A stretch of 64,000 bases of DNA from Serratia nematodiphila DZ0503SBS1 (GCF_000738675.1 NZ_JPUX01000001.1:992001-1056000); one strand, 5' to 3'. Positions 12,224 to 23,325 are shown, counted from the first letter of the stretch. Numbers and translations: made by a program. The notes: generated from the letters alone by a model not told the origin.

Positions 12224-12754
12224 GTGATCGGTATTCTAAATCGTTGGCGACAATTTGGCAGACGTTATTTCTGGCCCCATCTCCTGTTAGGGATGGTTGC
12301 GGCCACGCTTGGCGCGTCTTCCAATTTGTCCGGCGCTCCCGATCAGGCCGCGCTGCCGAATACGTCGTCCAGCCTTAACCGGCAAAATTCGGCCAACGGC
12401 ACCTTCAACAGCCTGGCCCTGCTGCAGGACGCGCACCGCCGCCCTACCTTCAGCGTAGATTATTGGCAGCAGCATGCACTGCGCACCGTCATTCGTCACC
12501 TCTCTTTCGCGTTGGCGCCGCAGGCGGTTTATGCGCGGGTACAGGAGAGCGAAGCCGAAGCGGAACCGCCTTTGCAGGTAGCGCAACTGGCGTTGCTGTC
12601 TACCCTCAATGCGCTGCTGACGCATGAGCCGAAGCCGCCGACCATCATTCGCCACACCCACCTTGAGGTGCTGCCAACGCTGGCGCGGCACCAGACCGGC
12701 CTGTGGGTGGCTCAGGTGCAAGGCATTCGCGCCGGGCCCGTCGTTCTCGTCTGA
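12224..12754 (+). CDS. secM: SecM, secretion monitor with translation-arrest motif
   Basis: SecM is a secreted regulatory peptide: ribosome stalling near its C terminus exposes the secA ribosome site when export is slow. The start is GTG, as in E. coli, giving 176 residues with a long basic N region ([15 protein letters not shown]) and a hydrophobic export signal. The arrest core [12 protein letters not shown] lies at residues 161-172, so Trp161 and the essential GIRAGP are kept. The position of E. coli Phe150 is His156 here, and Ile156 is Val162. secA starts 82 bases after the stop, as expected for coupled regulation. Confidence 0.95.
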   Translation: MIGILNRWRQFGRRYFWPHLLLGMVAATLGASSNLSGAPDQAALPNTSSSLNRQNSANGTFNSLALLQDAHRRPTFSVDYWQQHALRTVIRHLSFALAPQAVYARVQESEAEAEPPLQVAQLALLSTLNALLTHEPKPPTIIRHTHLEVLPTLARHQTGLWVAQVQGIRAGPVVLV

Positions 12755-12836
12755 CTCCGCCCTTAGGGCATAAAAACCATAAATAATAGCAAGTTGACTG
12801 CCGCATTCGGCCGTCATGACAGAGATATCAAACATC

Positions 12837-15545
12837 ATGTTAGTGAAATTATTAACCAAAGTTTTTGGCAGCCGTAACGATCGTACCCTGCGCCGCATGC
12901 GCAAAGTGGTTGAGCAGATCAACCGCATGGAACCGGACATGGAAAAACTGTCCGATGACGAGCTGAAAGCGAAAACTAACGAGTTCCGCGCACGCCTGGA
13001 AAAAGGCGAGTCGCTGGAAAGCCTGATCCCGGAAGCCTTCGCCGTGGTGCGCGAGGCGAGCAAGCGCGTGTTCGGCATGCGTCACTTCGACGTGCAGCTG
13101 CTGGGCGGCATGGTGCTGAACGACCGCTGCATCGCCGAGATGCGTACCGGTGAAGGTAAAACCCTGACCGCGACGCTGCCGGCCTACCTGAACGCCCTGA
13201 GCGGCCGCGGCGTGCACGTCGTGACCGTCAACGACTATCTGGCGCAGCGCGACGCCGAAAACAACCGTCCGCTGTTCGAGTTCCTCGGCCTGAGCATCGG
13301 CATCAACCTGCCGGGCATGCCGGCGCCGGCCAAGCGTGAAGCTTACGCTGCCGACATCACCTACGGCACCAACAACGAATACGGCTTCGACTACCTGCGC
13401 GACAACATGGCGTTCAGCCCGGAAGAACGCGTGCAGCGCAAACTGCACTATGCGCTGGTGGATGAGGTGGACTCCATCCTGATCGATGAAGCGCGTACGC
13501 CGCTGATCATCTCCGGCCCGGCTGAAGACAGCTCCGAGATGTACATCAAGGTCAACAAGCTGATCCCTAAACTGATCCGCCAGGAAAAAGAAGACTCCGA
13601 CACCTTCAAGGGTGAAGGGCACTTCTCGGTGGATGAGAAGGCGCGCCAGGTGCACCTGACCGAACGCGGCCTGATCCTGATCGAAGAGATGCTGGTAGAG
13701 GCTGGCATCATGGATGAAGGCGAATCGCTGTACTCGCCGACCAATATCATGCTGATGCACCACGTTACCGCCGCGCTGCGCGCCCACGTGCTGTTCACCC
13801 GCGACGTTGACTACATCGTGAAAGACGGCGAAGTGATCATCGTCGATGAGCACACCGGCCGTACCATGCAGGGCCGCCGTTGGTCCGATGGCCTGCACCA
13901 GGCGGTGGAAGCCAAAGAAGGCGTGGAGATCCAGAACGAGAACCAGACGCTGGCTTCGATCACCTTCCAGAACTACTTCCGTCTGTACGAGAAGCTGGCC
14001 GGGATGACCGGTACCGCCGATACCGAAGCCTTCGAATTCAGCTCGATCTACAAGCTGGACACCATCGTGGTGCCAACCAACCGTCCGATGATCCGTAAGG
14101 ACATGCCGGATCTGGTGTACATGACCGAGAAAGAGAAGATCGGCGCCATCATCGAGGACATCCGCGAGCGTACAGCCAAAGGCCAACCGGTGCTGGTGGG
14201 TACCATCTCAATCGAGAAATCCGAAGTGGTGTCCCGTGAGCTGACCAAAGCGGGCATCGACCACAAGGTGCTGAACGCCAAATTCCACGCCATGGAAGCG
14301 GACATCGTCGCCCAGGCCGGCCAGAGCGGTGCGGTAACCATCGCCACCAACATGGCGGGCCGTGGTACCGATATCGTGCTGGGCGGCAGCTGGCAGGCCG
14401 AAGTAGCGCTGCTGGAAGCGCCGACCGAAGAGCAGATCGAAGCCATCAAAGCCGCCTGGAAAGAGCGCCACGACGCGGTGCTGGCGGCGGGCGGCCTGCA
14501 TATCATCGGCACCGAGCGCCATGAATCGCGCCGTATCGATAACCAGCTGCGCGGCCGTTCCGGTCGTCAGGGCGACGCCGGTTCATCCCGCTTCTACCTG
14601 TCGATGGAAGATGCCCTGATGCGTATCTTCGCCTCGGATCGCGTGTCCGGCATGATGCGTAAACTGGGCATGAAAGAAGGCGAAGCGATTGAGCACCCGT
14701 GGGTGACCAAGGCGATCGCCAATGCCCAGCGTAAGGTAGAGAGCCGCAACTTCGACATCCGTAAGCAGCTGCTGGAGTACGATGACGTCGCCAACGATCA
14801 GCGCCGCGCCATCTACAGCCAACGCAACGAATTGCTGGACGTGTCCGACGTGAGCGAAACCATCGCCAGCATCCGCGAGGACGTGTTCAAGAGCACCATC
14901 GACAACTACATCACGCCGCAGTCGCTGGAAGAAGAGTGGGACATTCAGGGGCTGGAAGAGCGCCTGAAGAACGACTTCGATCTGGAGATGCCGATCGCCC
15001 AGTGGCTGGACAAAGAGCCGGAGCTGCACGAAGAGACGCTGCGCGAACGCATTCTGGAGAACGCCAAAGAGCAGTATCAGCGTAAGGAAGAAGTGGTCGG
15101 CAGCGAGATGATGCGCAACTTCGAGAAGGGCGTGATGCTGCAGACGCTGGATTCCCTGTGGAAAGAGCATCTGGCGGCGATGGACTACCTGCGCCAGGGT
15201 ATCCACCTGCGCGGTTACGCGCAGAAGGATCCGAAGCAGGAGTACAAGCGCGAATCCTTCAACATGTTCGCCACCATGCTGGAATCGCTGAAATATGAAG
15301 TGATCAGCGTGCTGAGCAAGGTACAGGTGCGGATGCCGGAAGAGGTGGAAGCGCTGGAACAGCAGCGCCGTGAAGAGGCCGAGCGTCTGGCGCAGCAGCA
15401 ACAGCTGAGCCACCACGACGAGAACGCGCTGGTGACTGAAGATCCGAACGCGCCGGCGACCGCCGAGCGTAAAGTGGGGCGCAACGATCCTTGCCCATGC
15501 GGTTCCGGCAAGAAATACAAGCAGTGCCACGGCCGCCTGCAGTAA
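12837..15545 (+). CDS. secA: SecA, preprotein translocase ATPase
   Basis: SecA is the motor that drives unfolded proteins through SecYEG. The start at 12837 ([12 protein letters not shown], 902 residues) matches the family; an in-frame ATG at 12816 adds seven unsupported residues. Features in order are the Walker [14 protein letters not shown] near residue 102, the DEAD-type [13 protein letters not shown] near 209, the crosslinking domain, the second nucleotide-binding fold with [14 protein letters not shown] and [11 protein letters not shown], the scaffold helices, and the C-terminal zinc site [13 protein letters not shown] that binds SecB. Expression should be controlled through SecM just upstream. 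Confidence 0.99.
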   Translation: MLVKLLTKVFGSRNDRTLRRMRKVVEQINRMEPDMEKLSDDELKAKTNEFRARLEKGESLESLIPEAFAVVREASKRVFGMRHFDVQLLGGMVLNDRCIAEMRTGEGKTLTATLPAYLNALSGRGVHVVTVNDYLAQRDAENNRPLFEFLGLSIGINLPGMPAPAKREAYAADITYGTNNEYGFDYLRDNMAFSPEERVQRKLHYALVDEVDSILIDEARTPLIISGPAEDSSEMYIKVNKLIPKLIRQEKEDSDTFKGEGHFSVDEKARQVHLTERGLILIEEMLVEAGIMDEGESLYSPTNIMLMHHVTAALRAHVLFTRDVDYIVKDGEVIIVDEHTGRTMQGRRWSDGLHQAVEAKEGVEIQNENQTLASITFQNYFRLYEKLAGMTGTADTEAFEFSSIYKLDTIVVPTNRPMIRKDMPDLVYMTEKEKIGAIIEDIRERTAKGQPVLVGTISIEKSEVVSRELTKAGIDHKVLNAKFHAMEADIVAQAGQSGAVTIATNMAGRGTDIVLGGSWQAEVALLEAPTEEQIEAIKAAWKERHDAVLAAGGLHIIGTERHESRRIDNQLRGRSGRQGDAGSSRFYLSMEDALMRIFASDRVSGMMRKLGMKEGEAIEHPWVTKAIANAQRKVESRNFDIRKQLLEYDDVANDQRRAIYSQRNELLDVSDVSETIASIREDVFKSTIDNYITPQSLEEEWDIQGLEERLKNDFDLEMPIAQWLDKEPELHEETLRERILENAKEQYQRKEEVVGSEMMRNFEKGVMLQTLDSLWKEHLAAMDYLRQGIHLRGYAQKDPKQEYKRESFNMFATMLESLKYEVISVLSKVQVRMPEEVEALEQQRREEAERLAQQQQLSHHDENALVTEDPNAPATAERKVGRNDPCPCGSGKKYKQCHGRLQ

Positions 15546-15572
15546 TGCCGGCCGCGGTTAACCGATAACACC

Positions 15573-15604
15573 CAGGGGTTCAGCTTGCTGAGCCCCTGTT
15601 TTTT
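15573..15604 (+). terminator. Intrinsic terminator after secA
   Basis: CAGGGGTTCAG and CTGAGCCCCTG form an 11-bp stem with one G-T wobble around CTTG, followed by six T. It lies between secA and mutT, so mutT either depends on read-through or has its own start. Confidence 0.9.
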
Positions 15605-15625
15605 GGCACCCATCAGGAGGGTGAG

Positions 15626-16030
15626 ATGAAACATCTGAATATCGCCGTGGGCATTATCCGCAATGCTCAACAGGAGATCTTTATTACCCGCCGCGCCGCT
15701 GACGCGCACATGGCCGGATTCTGGGAGTTTCCCGGCGGTAAGATCGAACAGGGTGAAACGCCGGAACAGGCGTTGAGCCGCGAGCTGCGGGAAGAGACCG
15801 GTATCGAAGCCGAACGCGCCGAACTGCTGGAGGTGGTGGAGCACCGCTTCAGCGATCGCATCGTGACGCTGAATTTTTATCTGGTAGAAGCCTGGGCGGG
15901 TGAGCCGTTCGGCCGTGAGGGGCAACCGATGCGCTGGGTAAAACAGGCGGACCTGCGTGAAGACGAGTTCCCGGAAGCCAACGTCGGCATTATTCAGCTG
16001 CTGGTGGCACAGGCGAACGCCGCGCAATAA
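15626..16030 (+). CDS. mutT: MutT, 8-oxo-dGTP diphosphatase
   Basis: MutT is a Nudix hydrolase that clears 8-oxo-dGTP from the nucleotide pool and prevents A:T to C:G transversions. The protein has 134 residues, slightly longer than the 129 of E. coli. The Nudix box is complete: GGKIEQGETPEQALSRELREETGIE spans about residues 37-61, with all the metal-binding glutamates in place. An AGGAGG ribosome site lies six bases before the ATG. As in E. coli, it follows secA, but here a strong terminator intervenes. Confidence 0.96.
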   Translation: MKHLNIAVGIIRNAQQEIFITRRAADAHMAGFWEFPGGKIEQGETPEQALSRELREETGIEAERAELLEVVEHRFSDRIVTLNFYLVEAWAGEPFGREGQPMRWVKQADLREDEFPEANVGIIQLLVAQANAAQ

Positions 16031-16035
16031 CCAGT

Positions 16036-16059
16036 TTGGCCTGGCGTCCGCCAGGCCAA
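16036..16059. other. Perfect dyad between convergent mutT and yacG
   Basis: TTGGCCTGGC and GCCAGGCCAA form a 10-bp stem around the loop GTCC. It sits in the 39-base gap between two convergent genes, but neither side has a T-run. It may stabilise 3' ends or assist Rho-dependent stopping; that is inference. Confidence 0.5.
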
Positions 16060-16069
16060 CAGCGGGCGA

Positions 16070-16261
16070 TCAGCGATCGTCCATTTCGCTCCAGTCTTCG
16101 CTTTCCGACAGATCGCTGTTGCTCGGAATGCGCTTCTCTTCATCGGCCCACTCGCCGAGATCGATCAGCTGGCAACGTTTGCTGCAAAACGGCCGGAATG
16201 GGCTGACTTCACCCCAAACCACGCCGGTGCCACAGGTTGGGCATTTTACTACGGTCGTCAT
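16070..16261 (-). CDS. yacG: YacG, DNA gyrase inhibitor, zinc protein
   Basis: YacG is a small zinc-binding protein that binds GyrB and blocks DNA binding by gyrase in E. coli. The 63-residue sequence keeps the four zinc cysteines: Cys7 and Cys10 (CPTC), Cys26 and Cys30 (FCSKRC). The acidic C-terminal tail ([12 protein letters not shown]) is also typical. It lies 51 bases downstream of zapD on the same strand, in the conserved coaE-zapD-yacG order, which suggests one transcript. Confidence 0.95.
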   Translation of the reverse strand: MTTVVKCPTCGTGVVWGEVSPFRPFCSKRCQLIDLGEWADEEKRIPSNSDLSESEDWSEMDDR

Positions 16262-16312
16262 AACGGTTCCTTATGCCTTCTGACAGTGCTGAGAAGGCTT
16301 TCTTGCATAAGT

Positions 16313-17065
16313 TCAACAACAGGCCAGTTCGAACGTCAGGCGTTCAGGCACCGCGCCATGTTCGCTGTCCAGCGGCAGGAAACGAATGGCATAACGCGTC
16401 TTATGGCCGGAAATCTGCGGATAAAGCTGCGGCGCCAGATGGAGGCGCAGGCGCAGCAGATCCGCCCCTTCGGCGTTGTCCTGGAAAAAACCGTTCAGGC
16501 TGATTTGATTGCGGAACGGCCCGGATTGGCGGATCAGATCCAACACCATGATCAGCGCCTGGTTCAGCGGTTCCAGCGACTGCAGCCAGGCGGCGACGTC
16601 GGTATCGCGATCCTGCTGCGGCGCGTGCATCCACATGTGCAGGGTCGGCAGATCGAAGCTGCAGCAACCGCCAGGAATGTTCAGCCGCTGACGCACCAGG
16701 CCGATCAGCCGATCTTCGCGCAGCGCCTGGCCGAGGCGCGGCGCCGCCATCAGCGCCGATGAGCGCGACTTCAGCTGGCCGCGCAGCTGGTCGATCAGCG
16801 CCATATCCACGCCCGGCACATCGGCCCAGGCCAACAGTTTCTGCTGCTGGCGCTCCAGCTCTTTGAGCAGTTCGGTGCGCACTTCGCCGCGCTCCAGCAC
16901 GTCCAGCAAGTCGGAGACGGTGCGAAAGAAGGTGAGGGCGATGGCGGTTTCACTCAGGGCGCGTTGGCCGTGCAGCTGTTGCAGCAGGAATTCGATGCGC
17001 AGCCAGGTGCGCATCTTCTCGTTCAGCGGGTGTTCAAAGAGAACGGTTGGGGAAACATCACTCAT
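16313..17065 (-). CDS. zapD: ZapD, FtsZ-associated Z-ring protein
   Basis: ZapD (formerly YacF) bundles FtsZ filaments by binding the FtsZ C-terminal peptide. The 250-residue protein matches the family in length, with conserved blocks [19 protein letters not shown] near the N terminus, [16 protein letters not shown] in the helical domain, [17 protein letters not shown] in the middle, and the end [12 protein letters not shown]. It begins five bases after coaE stops, so the two are probably co-transcribed. Confidence 0.96.
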   Translation of the reverse strand: MSDVSPTVLFEHPLNEKMRTWLRIEFLLQQLHGQRALSETAIALTFFRTVSDLLDVLERGEVRTELLKELERQQQKLLAWADVPGVDMALIDQLRGQLKSRSSALMAAPRLGQALREDRLIGLVRQRLNIPGGCCSFDLPTLHMWMHAPQQDRDTDVAAWLQSLEPLNQALIMVLDLIRQSGPFRNQISLNGFFQDNAEGADLLRLRLHLAPQLYPQISGHKTRYAIRFLPLDSEHGAVPERLTFELACC

Positions 17066-17070
17066 GCAGT

Positions 17071-17685
17071 TTAATCCTGTTGGGGCGCTGTTGCCGCCAG
17101 TTCAAGGTAGCGACGATGCAGAGCGGCGACCTGTGGCTCTATCCCCTGAGCGGCGCCGCTGTTGTCAATAATGTCATCCGCCACGGCGAGGCGCTGCTGG
17201 CGCGTGGCCTGGGCGGCGAGAATGCTCTGCGCTTGCTCACGGCTTACGCCGTCGCGCGCGATGGTGCGAGCCAGCTGGGTTTCGGCGTCGACGTCGATCA
17301 CCAGCACCCGATCGGCGCGATCCTGCAGGCGGTTTTCCACCAGCAGCGGCACCACCCACAGCGCGTACGGGCTGGTGGCCTGCGCCAGTTGGCGATGGGT
17401 TTCACGGTGTATCAGCGGGTGCAGCAGCTGGTTCAGCCAGGTTTTGTCATCGGGATGGCTGAAGATGCGCTGACGCAGCGCAGCGCGGTTCAACGCACCG
17501 TCCGGCAGTAACATTTCATTACCAAATCGTTCGGCGATCGCGGCCAAGGCAGGGGTGCCCGGCTCGACGACCTGACGGGCGATCACGTCAGCATCGACAA
17601 GGGTTGCGCCGTGGCGCGCAAAGGCGTTCGCGACGGTCGTCTTGCCGCTGCCTATGCCCCCGGTCAACGCAACAATGTAGGCCAT
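17071..17685 (-). CDS. coaE: CoaE, dephospho-CoA kinase
   Basis: CoaE phosphorylates the 3' hydroxyl of dephospho-CoA in the last step of coenzyme A synthesis. The 204-residue P-loop kinase opens with [15 protein letters not shown] (residues 5-19), followed by the [14 protein letters not shown] segment that holds the catalytic aspartate and contacts CoA, and [12 protein letters not shown] in the lid region. It is the first gene of the coaE-zapD-yacG run and is divergent from guaC across a 362-base gap. Confidence 0.97.
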   Translation of the reverse strand: MAYIVALTGGIGSGKTTVANAFARHGATLVDADVIARQVVEPGTPALAAIAERFGNEMLLPDGALNRAALRQRIFSHPDDKTWLNQLLHPLIHRETHRQLAQATSPYALWVVPLLVENRLQDRADRVLVIDVDAETQLARTIARDGVSREQAQSILAAQATRQQRLAVADDIIDNSGAAQGIEPQVAALHRRYLELAATAPQQD

Positions 17686-18047
17686 GGTGTTAGGTGCATC
17701 CGATGTTCATAAAAAAATAATAGTCGAATCATAAAGCGATCGCGCAGAAGTGCAAGTCGGCAGGCGGCGCTTGCGCATCGGCACCGATTGGGTGGCGAGA
17801 AAAAACGCAGCGGCACGGCAAAAATGAGCGGGCAATCACACTGCGATTATGCAGGTAAATTTGTCGGATTGTAGCGTAAATAAAGGCGAATTCGCAGTCT
17901 TGTTCGGCGATTATTAGCGCGTATTATAACGTCACTGGAACTGGCATTAATCTCGCCGCCGTCTTTTTGCGCCACTGGAAAGCCGTCGGGTAGAGGTTCG
18001 AATATCCTCCTTGCGATCCGTCGCCATTAACCAGGAAATCATAAGTC
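17686..18047. promoter_or_regulatory. coaE-guaC divergent intergenic region with candidate guaC promoter
   Basis: No gene is visible in this 362-base gap. A candidate + strand promoter is TTGTTC (17900-17905) and TATTAT (17922-17927), 16 bases apart. It would leave a leader of about 110 bases before guaC. The octamer CACTGGAA occurs twice in that leader (near 17933 and 17972). A good ribosome site, AGGAAA, precedes the guaC ATG. The first 200 bases next to coaE show nothing I can name. Confidence 0.4.
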
Positions 18048-19091
18048 ATGCGTATTGAAGAAGATTTGAAGTTGGGCTTTAAAGACGTGTTGATCCGCCC
18101 TAAGCGTTCCACGCTGAAAAGCCGCTCTGAGGTTGAACTGGAACGTCAGTTTACCTTCAAGCATTCAGGTTGCAGCTGGTCCGGCGTGCCGATTATCGCC
18201 GCCAACATGGACACGGTGGGCACCTTCCGCATGGCCGAGGCCCTGGCTTCTTTCGACGTTCTCACTGCCGTACACAAACATTACAGCGTCGAGCAATGGG
18301 CTGACTTCGTGCAGCGCATGCCGGAATCGGTGCTGCGCCATGTGATGGTCTCCACCGGCACCTCCGAAGCCGACTTCGCCAAAATGCAGCAGATCCTGGC
18401 CCTGTCTCCGGCGCTGAAATTCATCTGTATCGACGTGGCCAACGGCTACTCCGAACACTTCGTCGCCTTCCTGCAGAAAGCGCGCGAAGCCTGCCCGAAT
18501 CACGTCATCTGCGCAGGTAACGTGGTAACCGGCGAAATGGTGGAAGAGTTGATCCTCTCCGGCGCCGACATCGTTAAAGTCGGCATCGGCCCGGGGTCGG
18601 TATGCACCACCCGCGTGAAGACCGGTGTGGGCTACCCGCAGCTGTCGGCGGTGATCGAATGCGCCGATGCGGCCCACGGGCTGGGCGGCCAAATCGTCAG
18701 CGACGGCGGCTGCTCGGTGCCGGGCGATGTCGCCAAAGCCTTCGGCGGCGGCGCGGACTTCGTGATGCTGGGCGGCATGCTGGCCGGCCACGACGAGTGC
18801 GAAGGCACCGTGGTGGAAGAGAACGGCGAGAAATTTATGCTGTTCTACGGCATGAGCTCCGAGTCAGCGATGAAGCGCCACGTCGGCGGCGTAGCAGAGT
18901 ATCGCGCGGCCGAAGGCAAAACCGTCAAGCTGCCGCTGCGCGGCGAGGTAGAGTTTACCGTGCGCGATATCCTCGGCGGCCTGCGTTCCGCCTGCACCTA
19001 CGTCGGCGCCGAGCGTCTGAAAGAGCTGACCAAGCGCACCACCTTTATCCGCGTGGCGGAGCAGGAAAACCGCGTCTTCGGCAGCAAATAA
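18048..19091 (+). CDS. guaC: GuaC, GMP reductase
   Basis: GuaC reduces GMP to IMP with NADPH and releases ammonia, returning guanine nucleotides to the adenine branch. The 347-residue TIM barrel matches the E. coli enzyme in length. The catalytic Cys186 lies in [15 protein letters not shown], preceded by the barrel strands [13 protein letters not shown] and GNVVTGEM. The start [14 protein letters not shown] is that of the family. It stands alone, with hofC converging on it from the other side. Confidence 0.98.
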   Translation: MRIEEDLKLGFKDVLIRPKRSTLKSRSEVELERQFTFKHSGCSWSGVPIIAANMDTVGTFRMAEALASFDVLTAVHKHYSVEQWADFVQRMPESVLRHVMVSTGTSEADFAKMQQILALSPALKFICIDVANGYSEHFVAFLQKAREACPNHVICAGNVVTGEMVEELILSGADIVKVGIGPGSVCTTRVKTGVGYPQLSAVIECADAAHGLGGQIVSDGGCSVPGDVAKAFGGGADFVMLGGMLAGHDECEGTVVEENGEKFMLFYGMSSESAMKRHVGGVAEYRAAEGKTVKLPLRGEVEFTVRDILGGLRSACTYVGAERLKELTKRTTFIRVAEQENRVFGSK

Positions 19092-19106
19092 GCCGCAGCT
19101 TGCATT

Positions 19107-19140
19107 CGGGCGCCGCGCACCACGGCGCCCGCTATCCTCT
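19107..19140 (+). terminator. Probable guaC terminator
   Basis: CGGGCGCCG (19107-19115) and CGGCGCCCG (19123-19131) form a 9-bp stem with a 7-base loop. The tract after it is pyrimidine-rich (CTATCCTCT) rather than a pure T-run, so termination may be partial. Confidence 0.5.
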
Positions 19141-19143
19141 TCT

Positions 19144-20343
19144 TTATCCCAGCACGCTGCCCAGTTGAAAGATAGGCAGATACATGGCGATAACCAAAGC
19201 GCCGACAATCCCGCCCACCACCAGCATCAACAGCGGCTCCAGCGTTTGCGCCAGCGTATCGGCCAGCTCGTGCGTCTGCCGTTCATACCACTGCGCCAAC
19301 TTATCCAGCAAGGCGTCCAGCGAGCCGGACTCCTCGCCCACCCGCACCAGCTGCCGGCACAGTGGCGGAAACAGCGGTTGCAAACCCAGGGCCTGATGAA
19401 ACGCTTCGCCTTCGGCGATCTGCCGTTGCACCTGCTCCAGCGCCTGCCGGTACAGCGGATGATCCGCCGCCAGCGCCGCCGCGTTCAAACCTTCCACCAG
19501 CGTCAGCCCCGCGCGTTGGGTCATGGTCAGGATACGAAATGTTTGGCTCAGCGCGCCGCCGCTCACCAGCCGGGCAATTAGCGGCAGGCGCAGCAAGGCG
19601 GCCTGTTCGCGTTGGCGCCACGGAGGGCGCGGATGCAGCCAGCGGCAGTAGCCGAACAGCAACGCGCCGAGCAGCAGCGCCAAATAGGGGCCAACGGCGA
19701 TCAGCAGCGCGGACAACCCCAATAATCCTTGGGTAAACCAGGGCAGCTGCGCATCGAACGACTGATAAACCTTGGCAAATTCCGGCAGCACCATCACCAG
19801 CATCAGCACGCTGACCAGCAGCGCCACCGCGCAGATGAAGAGGGGATACCGCAGCGCTTTGGTCACCTTGCGGCGCAGCAGAAGCTGGGCCTCCTGTTGT
19901 TGCGCCAGCTGCAGGCAGCAGCGATCGAGGTTGCCGGTCAGTTCGCCGATGGCGATCAGTTGGCGATAGATCAGTGGAAAAACGCTTGGTTGTGCGGCAA
20001 GGCTTTCGGAGAGCGGCGGCCCTTCGCGCACCTGGTCGGCCAGCTGGCGCAGCAGGCAGCGCCAGGCTGCCGAAGGGTGCTCTGCCGCCAGAAGCTGCAG
20101 CGTATTGACCAGCGGCAGCCCGGCCTGCAACAGGGTAGCGAGCTGGCGGGTGAAGTGGATTAACGGTTCTCCGCGCCATTGGCCGGGCGTGACGCGTTTG
20201 CCGTGCCCGATCCGCCAAGGTTGCAGGCCTTGTTCGATCAGCAGCCGGCTCACCTGCCGTTTTTCATCGCTCATCAGTTCGCCGCGGCGTAAGGTGCCCT
20301 GAGCGTCGAAAGCCTGCCACAGAAACAACCGGCGCGCTTTCAT
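19144..20343 (-). CDS. hofC: HofC, type IV pilus inner-membrane platform protein (PilC/GspF family)
   Basis: HofC is the membrane platform on which the assembly ATPase drives pilin polymerisation. The 399-residue protein contains the two tandem T2SF domains typical of PilC/GspF: one around residues 55-180 (TRQLATLLQAGLPLVNTLQLL) and one around 260-380 (SQTFRILTMTQRAGLTLVEGL, then VGEESGSLDALLDKLA), with three hydrophobic segments. The ATG overlaps the hofB stop (ATGA). The other pilus genes (retraction, secretin, minor pilins) are not in this window. Confidence 0.93.
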   Translation of the reverse strand: MKARRLFLWQAFDAQGTLRRGELMSDEKRQVSRLLIEQGLQPWRIGHGKRVTPGQWRGEPLIHFTRQLATLLQAGLPLVNTLQLLAAEHPSAAWRCLLRQLADQVREGPPLSESLAAQPSVFPLIYRQLIAIGELTGNLDRCCLQLAQQQEAQLLLRRKVTKALRYPLFICAVALLVSVLMLVMVLPEFAKVYQSFDAQLPWFTQGLLGLSALLIAVGPYLALLLGALLFGYCRWLHPRPPWRQREQAALLRLPLIARLVSGGALSQTFRILTMTQRAGLTLVEGLNAAALAADHPLYRQALEQVQRQIAEGEAFHQALGLQPLFPPLCRQLVRVGEESGSLDALLDKLAQWYERQTHELADTLAQTLEPLLMLVVGGIVGALVIAMYLPIFQLGSVLG

Positions 20344-21782
20344 GGCGTGGTTACGCCGGGTTGGACGACGTCGATCACGCGGTACAGTTCTTCCAGCGAG
20401 GTCGTGCCTTCGGCGGCCAGCGCCAGACCCGCCTGCAGCAGCGAAAGCTGCCCCTGCTCGCGGGCGATATCCGCCAGCAGACTGGGAGCGGATATCGCCA
20501 GCAATGCCGCCTGAATTTCCGGCGTAATGGCCAACAGTTCATACACGCCGATGCGCCCATAATAGCCGCCGAAGCAGTGCTCGCAGCCGTCGGCGCGCCA
20601 GGCGGTCAGCGGTTCCGGCCAGAGCGCGGTGGGAAAATGCGCCGGCTGGCTTTGCGGGTAGCGGCAGTGGCGACACAGCCTGCGCACCAGCCGCTGGGCG
20701 ACGACCAGCTTCAGGCAGCCGGCGAGCAGGTAGCCGGGGATACCCATGTGCATCAGCCGCGTCAGGGTTTCAGCAGTGGAGTTGGTATGCAGCGTCGACA
20801 GCACCAGGTGGCCGGTTTGTGCGGCCTTGACCGCGATCTCGGCGGTTTCCGCATCGCGGATCTCGCCGATCATGATGACGTCCGGATCCTGGCGCAGCAG
20901 GGCACGCAGCACTCGGGTGAAGTTCAGCTCGGTTTTGGCGTTGATCTGGGTCTGATTGACGCCGAACAGCGGGATCTCGACCGGATCCTCGACGCTGCAC
21001 AGGTTGCTTTGCGCATCATTCAACTGGCGCAGCCCGCTGTACAGCGTTACCGTCTTGCCGCTGCCGGTCGGGCCGGTCACCAGGATCAAACCTTGCGGGC
21101 AGGCCAACGCTGCCGCGTAGCGCGCCAGATCCGTCCGGCTCATGCCCAGTTGATCCAGCGGCAGCTCTTGCTGCTCGCCCTGCTGAACGCGCAGCACCAC
21201 CTTTTCGCCGTGCAACGTCGGCAGGGTGGCGATGCGCATGGCATAGCGCGCGCTGTCCAGCGTCAGGCTGAGCTGCCCGTCCTGAGGTTGACGGCGCTCG
21301 GCGATATCCAGTTGGCCGAGGATCTTCAGCCGGGCGATGAGGCGCGCAGCCAGCTGCGGCGGCGGTGAGGCAAGGGTTTGCAGCACGCCGTCGATGCGCA
21401 GGCGAATGCGAAAATGCTGCCGAAAGGGCTCAAAGTGAATGTCCGAGGCGCGGCGCTGAATGGCCAGGCGCAGCGTCTGGTTGATGAACTGTACCACCGG
21501 CGCATCGCCGTCGTCGGGGTAGGCGATGTCGGTCGTGTCCTCTTCGGCCGTCAACGGCGCCGGGAGCGGCTCGTGGTGCTGGTTCAGCGCCATCTCCAGC
21601 CTGGCCGCCGGCCATTGTTCCAAATGGATGCGCTTGCCGGTGGCGAAACGCAGCGCCGCCAGCAGCCCCTGCGGCGCTTCTTCGCTGAGCGCGACCGTCA
21701 GGGTGGTCGGGTCTTCGCTCAGCGCCAGCGCCTGATAGCGCCGGCACAGGGCGTGAACCTCTTCGCTGATTTGCGCGTTCAT
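20340..21782 (-). CDS. hofB: HofB, type IV pilus assembly ATPase (PilB/GspE family)
   Basis: HofB is a cytoplasmic hexameric ATPase that powers pilus assembly. I chose the ATG at 21782 (MNAQISEEVHAL, 480 residues): a GGAG site lies eight bases upstream, whereas the ATG at 21788 is only two bases from it. Motifs in order are RASDIHFEPF, Walker A GPTGSGKT near residue 250, the Asp box ICSVEDPVEIPL-type segment, Walker B RQDPDVIMIGEIRD, and the His box AAQTGHLVLSTLHTNST. The usual CxxC zinc pair is present as CRHCRYP and CEHC. It follows ppdD directly and overlaps hofC. Confidence 0.93.
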   Translation of the reverse strand: MNAQISEEVHALCRRYQALALSEDPTTLTVALSEEAPQGLLAALRFATGKRIHLEQWPAARLEMALNQHHEPLPAPLTAEEDTTDIAYPDDGDAPVVQFINQTLRLAIQRRASDIHFEPFRQHFRIRLRIDGVLQTLASPPPQLAARLIARLKILGQLDIAERRQPQDGQLSLTLDSARYAMRIATLPTLHGEKVVLRVQQGEQQELPLDQLGMSRTDLARYAAALACPQGLILVTGPTGSGKTVTLYSGLRQLNDAQSNLCSVEDPVEIPLFGVNQTQINAKTELNFTRVLRALLRQDPDVIMIGEIRDAETAEIAVKAAQTGHLVLSTLHTNSTAETLTRLMHMGIPGYLLAGCLKLVVAQRLVRRLCRHCRYPQSQPAHFPTALWPEPLTAWRADGCEHCFGGYYGRIGVYELLAITPEIQAALLAISAPSLLADIAREQGQLSLLQAGLALAAEGTTSLEELYRVIDVVQPGVTTP

Positions 21783-21787
21783 CGCCA

Positions 21788-22225
21788 TTACTCCGCCGCG
21801 TTGTCGAAGCGGAAGACTTCCTGGCACACCTCAACCAGCGTCGCGTTTTCGCTGCTGCACAGCCGGCTCCAGCGGGTCAGCCCATCGGCGTTCGACTTGG
21901 GGGTTAATGCCACCGCCAGGCCCTGCAGCGTTTGGCTGCCGGTCAGCGTGATCACGCCTTTGACGACTTTCACCCCGCTGACATAGCGCGACGTGCCGCC
22001 GGTGGGAATGCCTTTGCTGCCGGCCTCGCAGCCGGCGGGCGCGCCTTCGTCCAGCACGCACAGCTCGACCGCCATTTTATACGGCGCCATGGTTTGCAGC
22101 ATGTCGGTCATCGCTGCTTTCTGGATGTAGCGCTGGTAGGCGGGAATGCCGATGGCGCTGAGGATGGCGATGATGGCGATCACCACCATCAGTTCTATCA
22201 GGGTAAAGCCGCGTTGTGTTTCCAT
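21788..22225 (-). CDS. ppdD: PpdD, major type IV prepilin
   Basis: PpdD is the major pilin of the enterobacterial type IV pilus. The start at 22225 gives METQRGFTLIELMVV (145 residues): a six-residue leader ending in Gly for prepilin peptidase, then Phe+1, Glu+5 and a 20-residue hydrophobic helix. An upstream in-frame ATG at 22258 would add 11 residues and spoil the leader. A strong GGAGGA site precedes the chosen ATG. Four cysteines in the globular part (Cys near 46, 54, 123 and 134) could form two disulfides, as in relatives. Confidence 0.94.
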   Translation of the reverse strand: METQRGFTLIELMVVIAIIAILSAIGIPAYQRYIQKAAMTDMLQTMAPYKMAVELCVLDEGAPAGCEAGSKGIPTGGTSRYVSGVKVVKGVITLTGSQTLQGLAVALTPKSNADGLTRWSRLCSSENATLVEVCQEVFRFDNAAE

Positions 22226-22383
22226 GCGTTGTTTCCTCCATTGGGGTGTGGAAGACAACGGTAGCGGCTTGCTCGGGGCACGGCGAGGGGCAGTTACGCG
22301 TTTCTCGGCGCGCTTCCATCAGTAATGATGTGGTTTGCAGCGGTGAAAAAAACGGTGAGAGGGGGTTCGCAATTTTACGGTGA

Positions 22384-22407
22384 CGCCCCCGGCAGCGGCC
22401 GGGGGCG
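22384..22407. other. GC-rich hairpin downstream of nadC
   Basis: CGCCCCCGGC and GCCGGGGGCG form a perfect 10-bp stem around AGCG, seven bases after the nadC stop on the minus strand. No T-run follows, so it is a stable 3' end structure rather than a clear intrinsic terminator. Confidence 0.5.
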
Positions 22408-22413
22408 AGGGGA

Positions 22414-23325
<912 letters not shown>

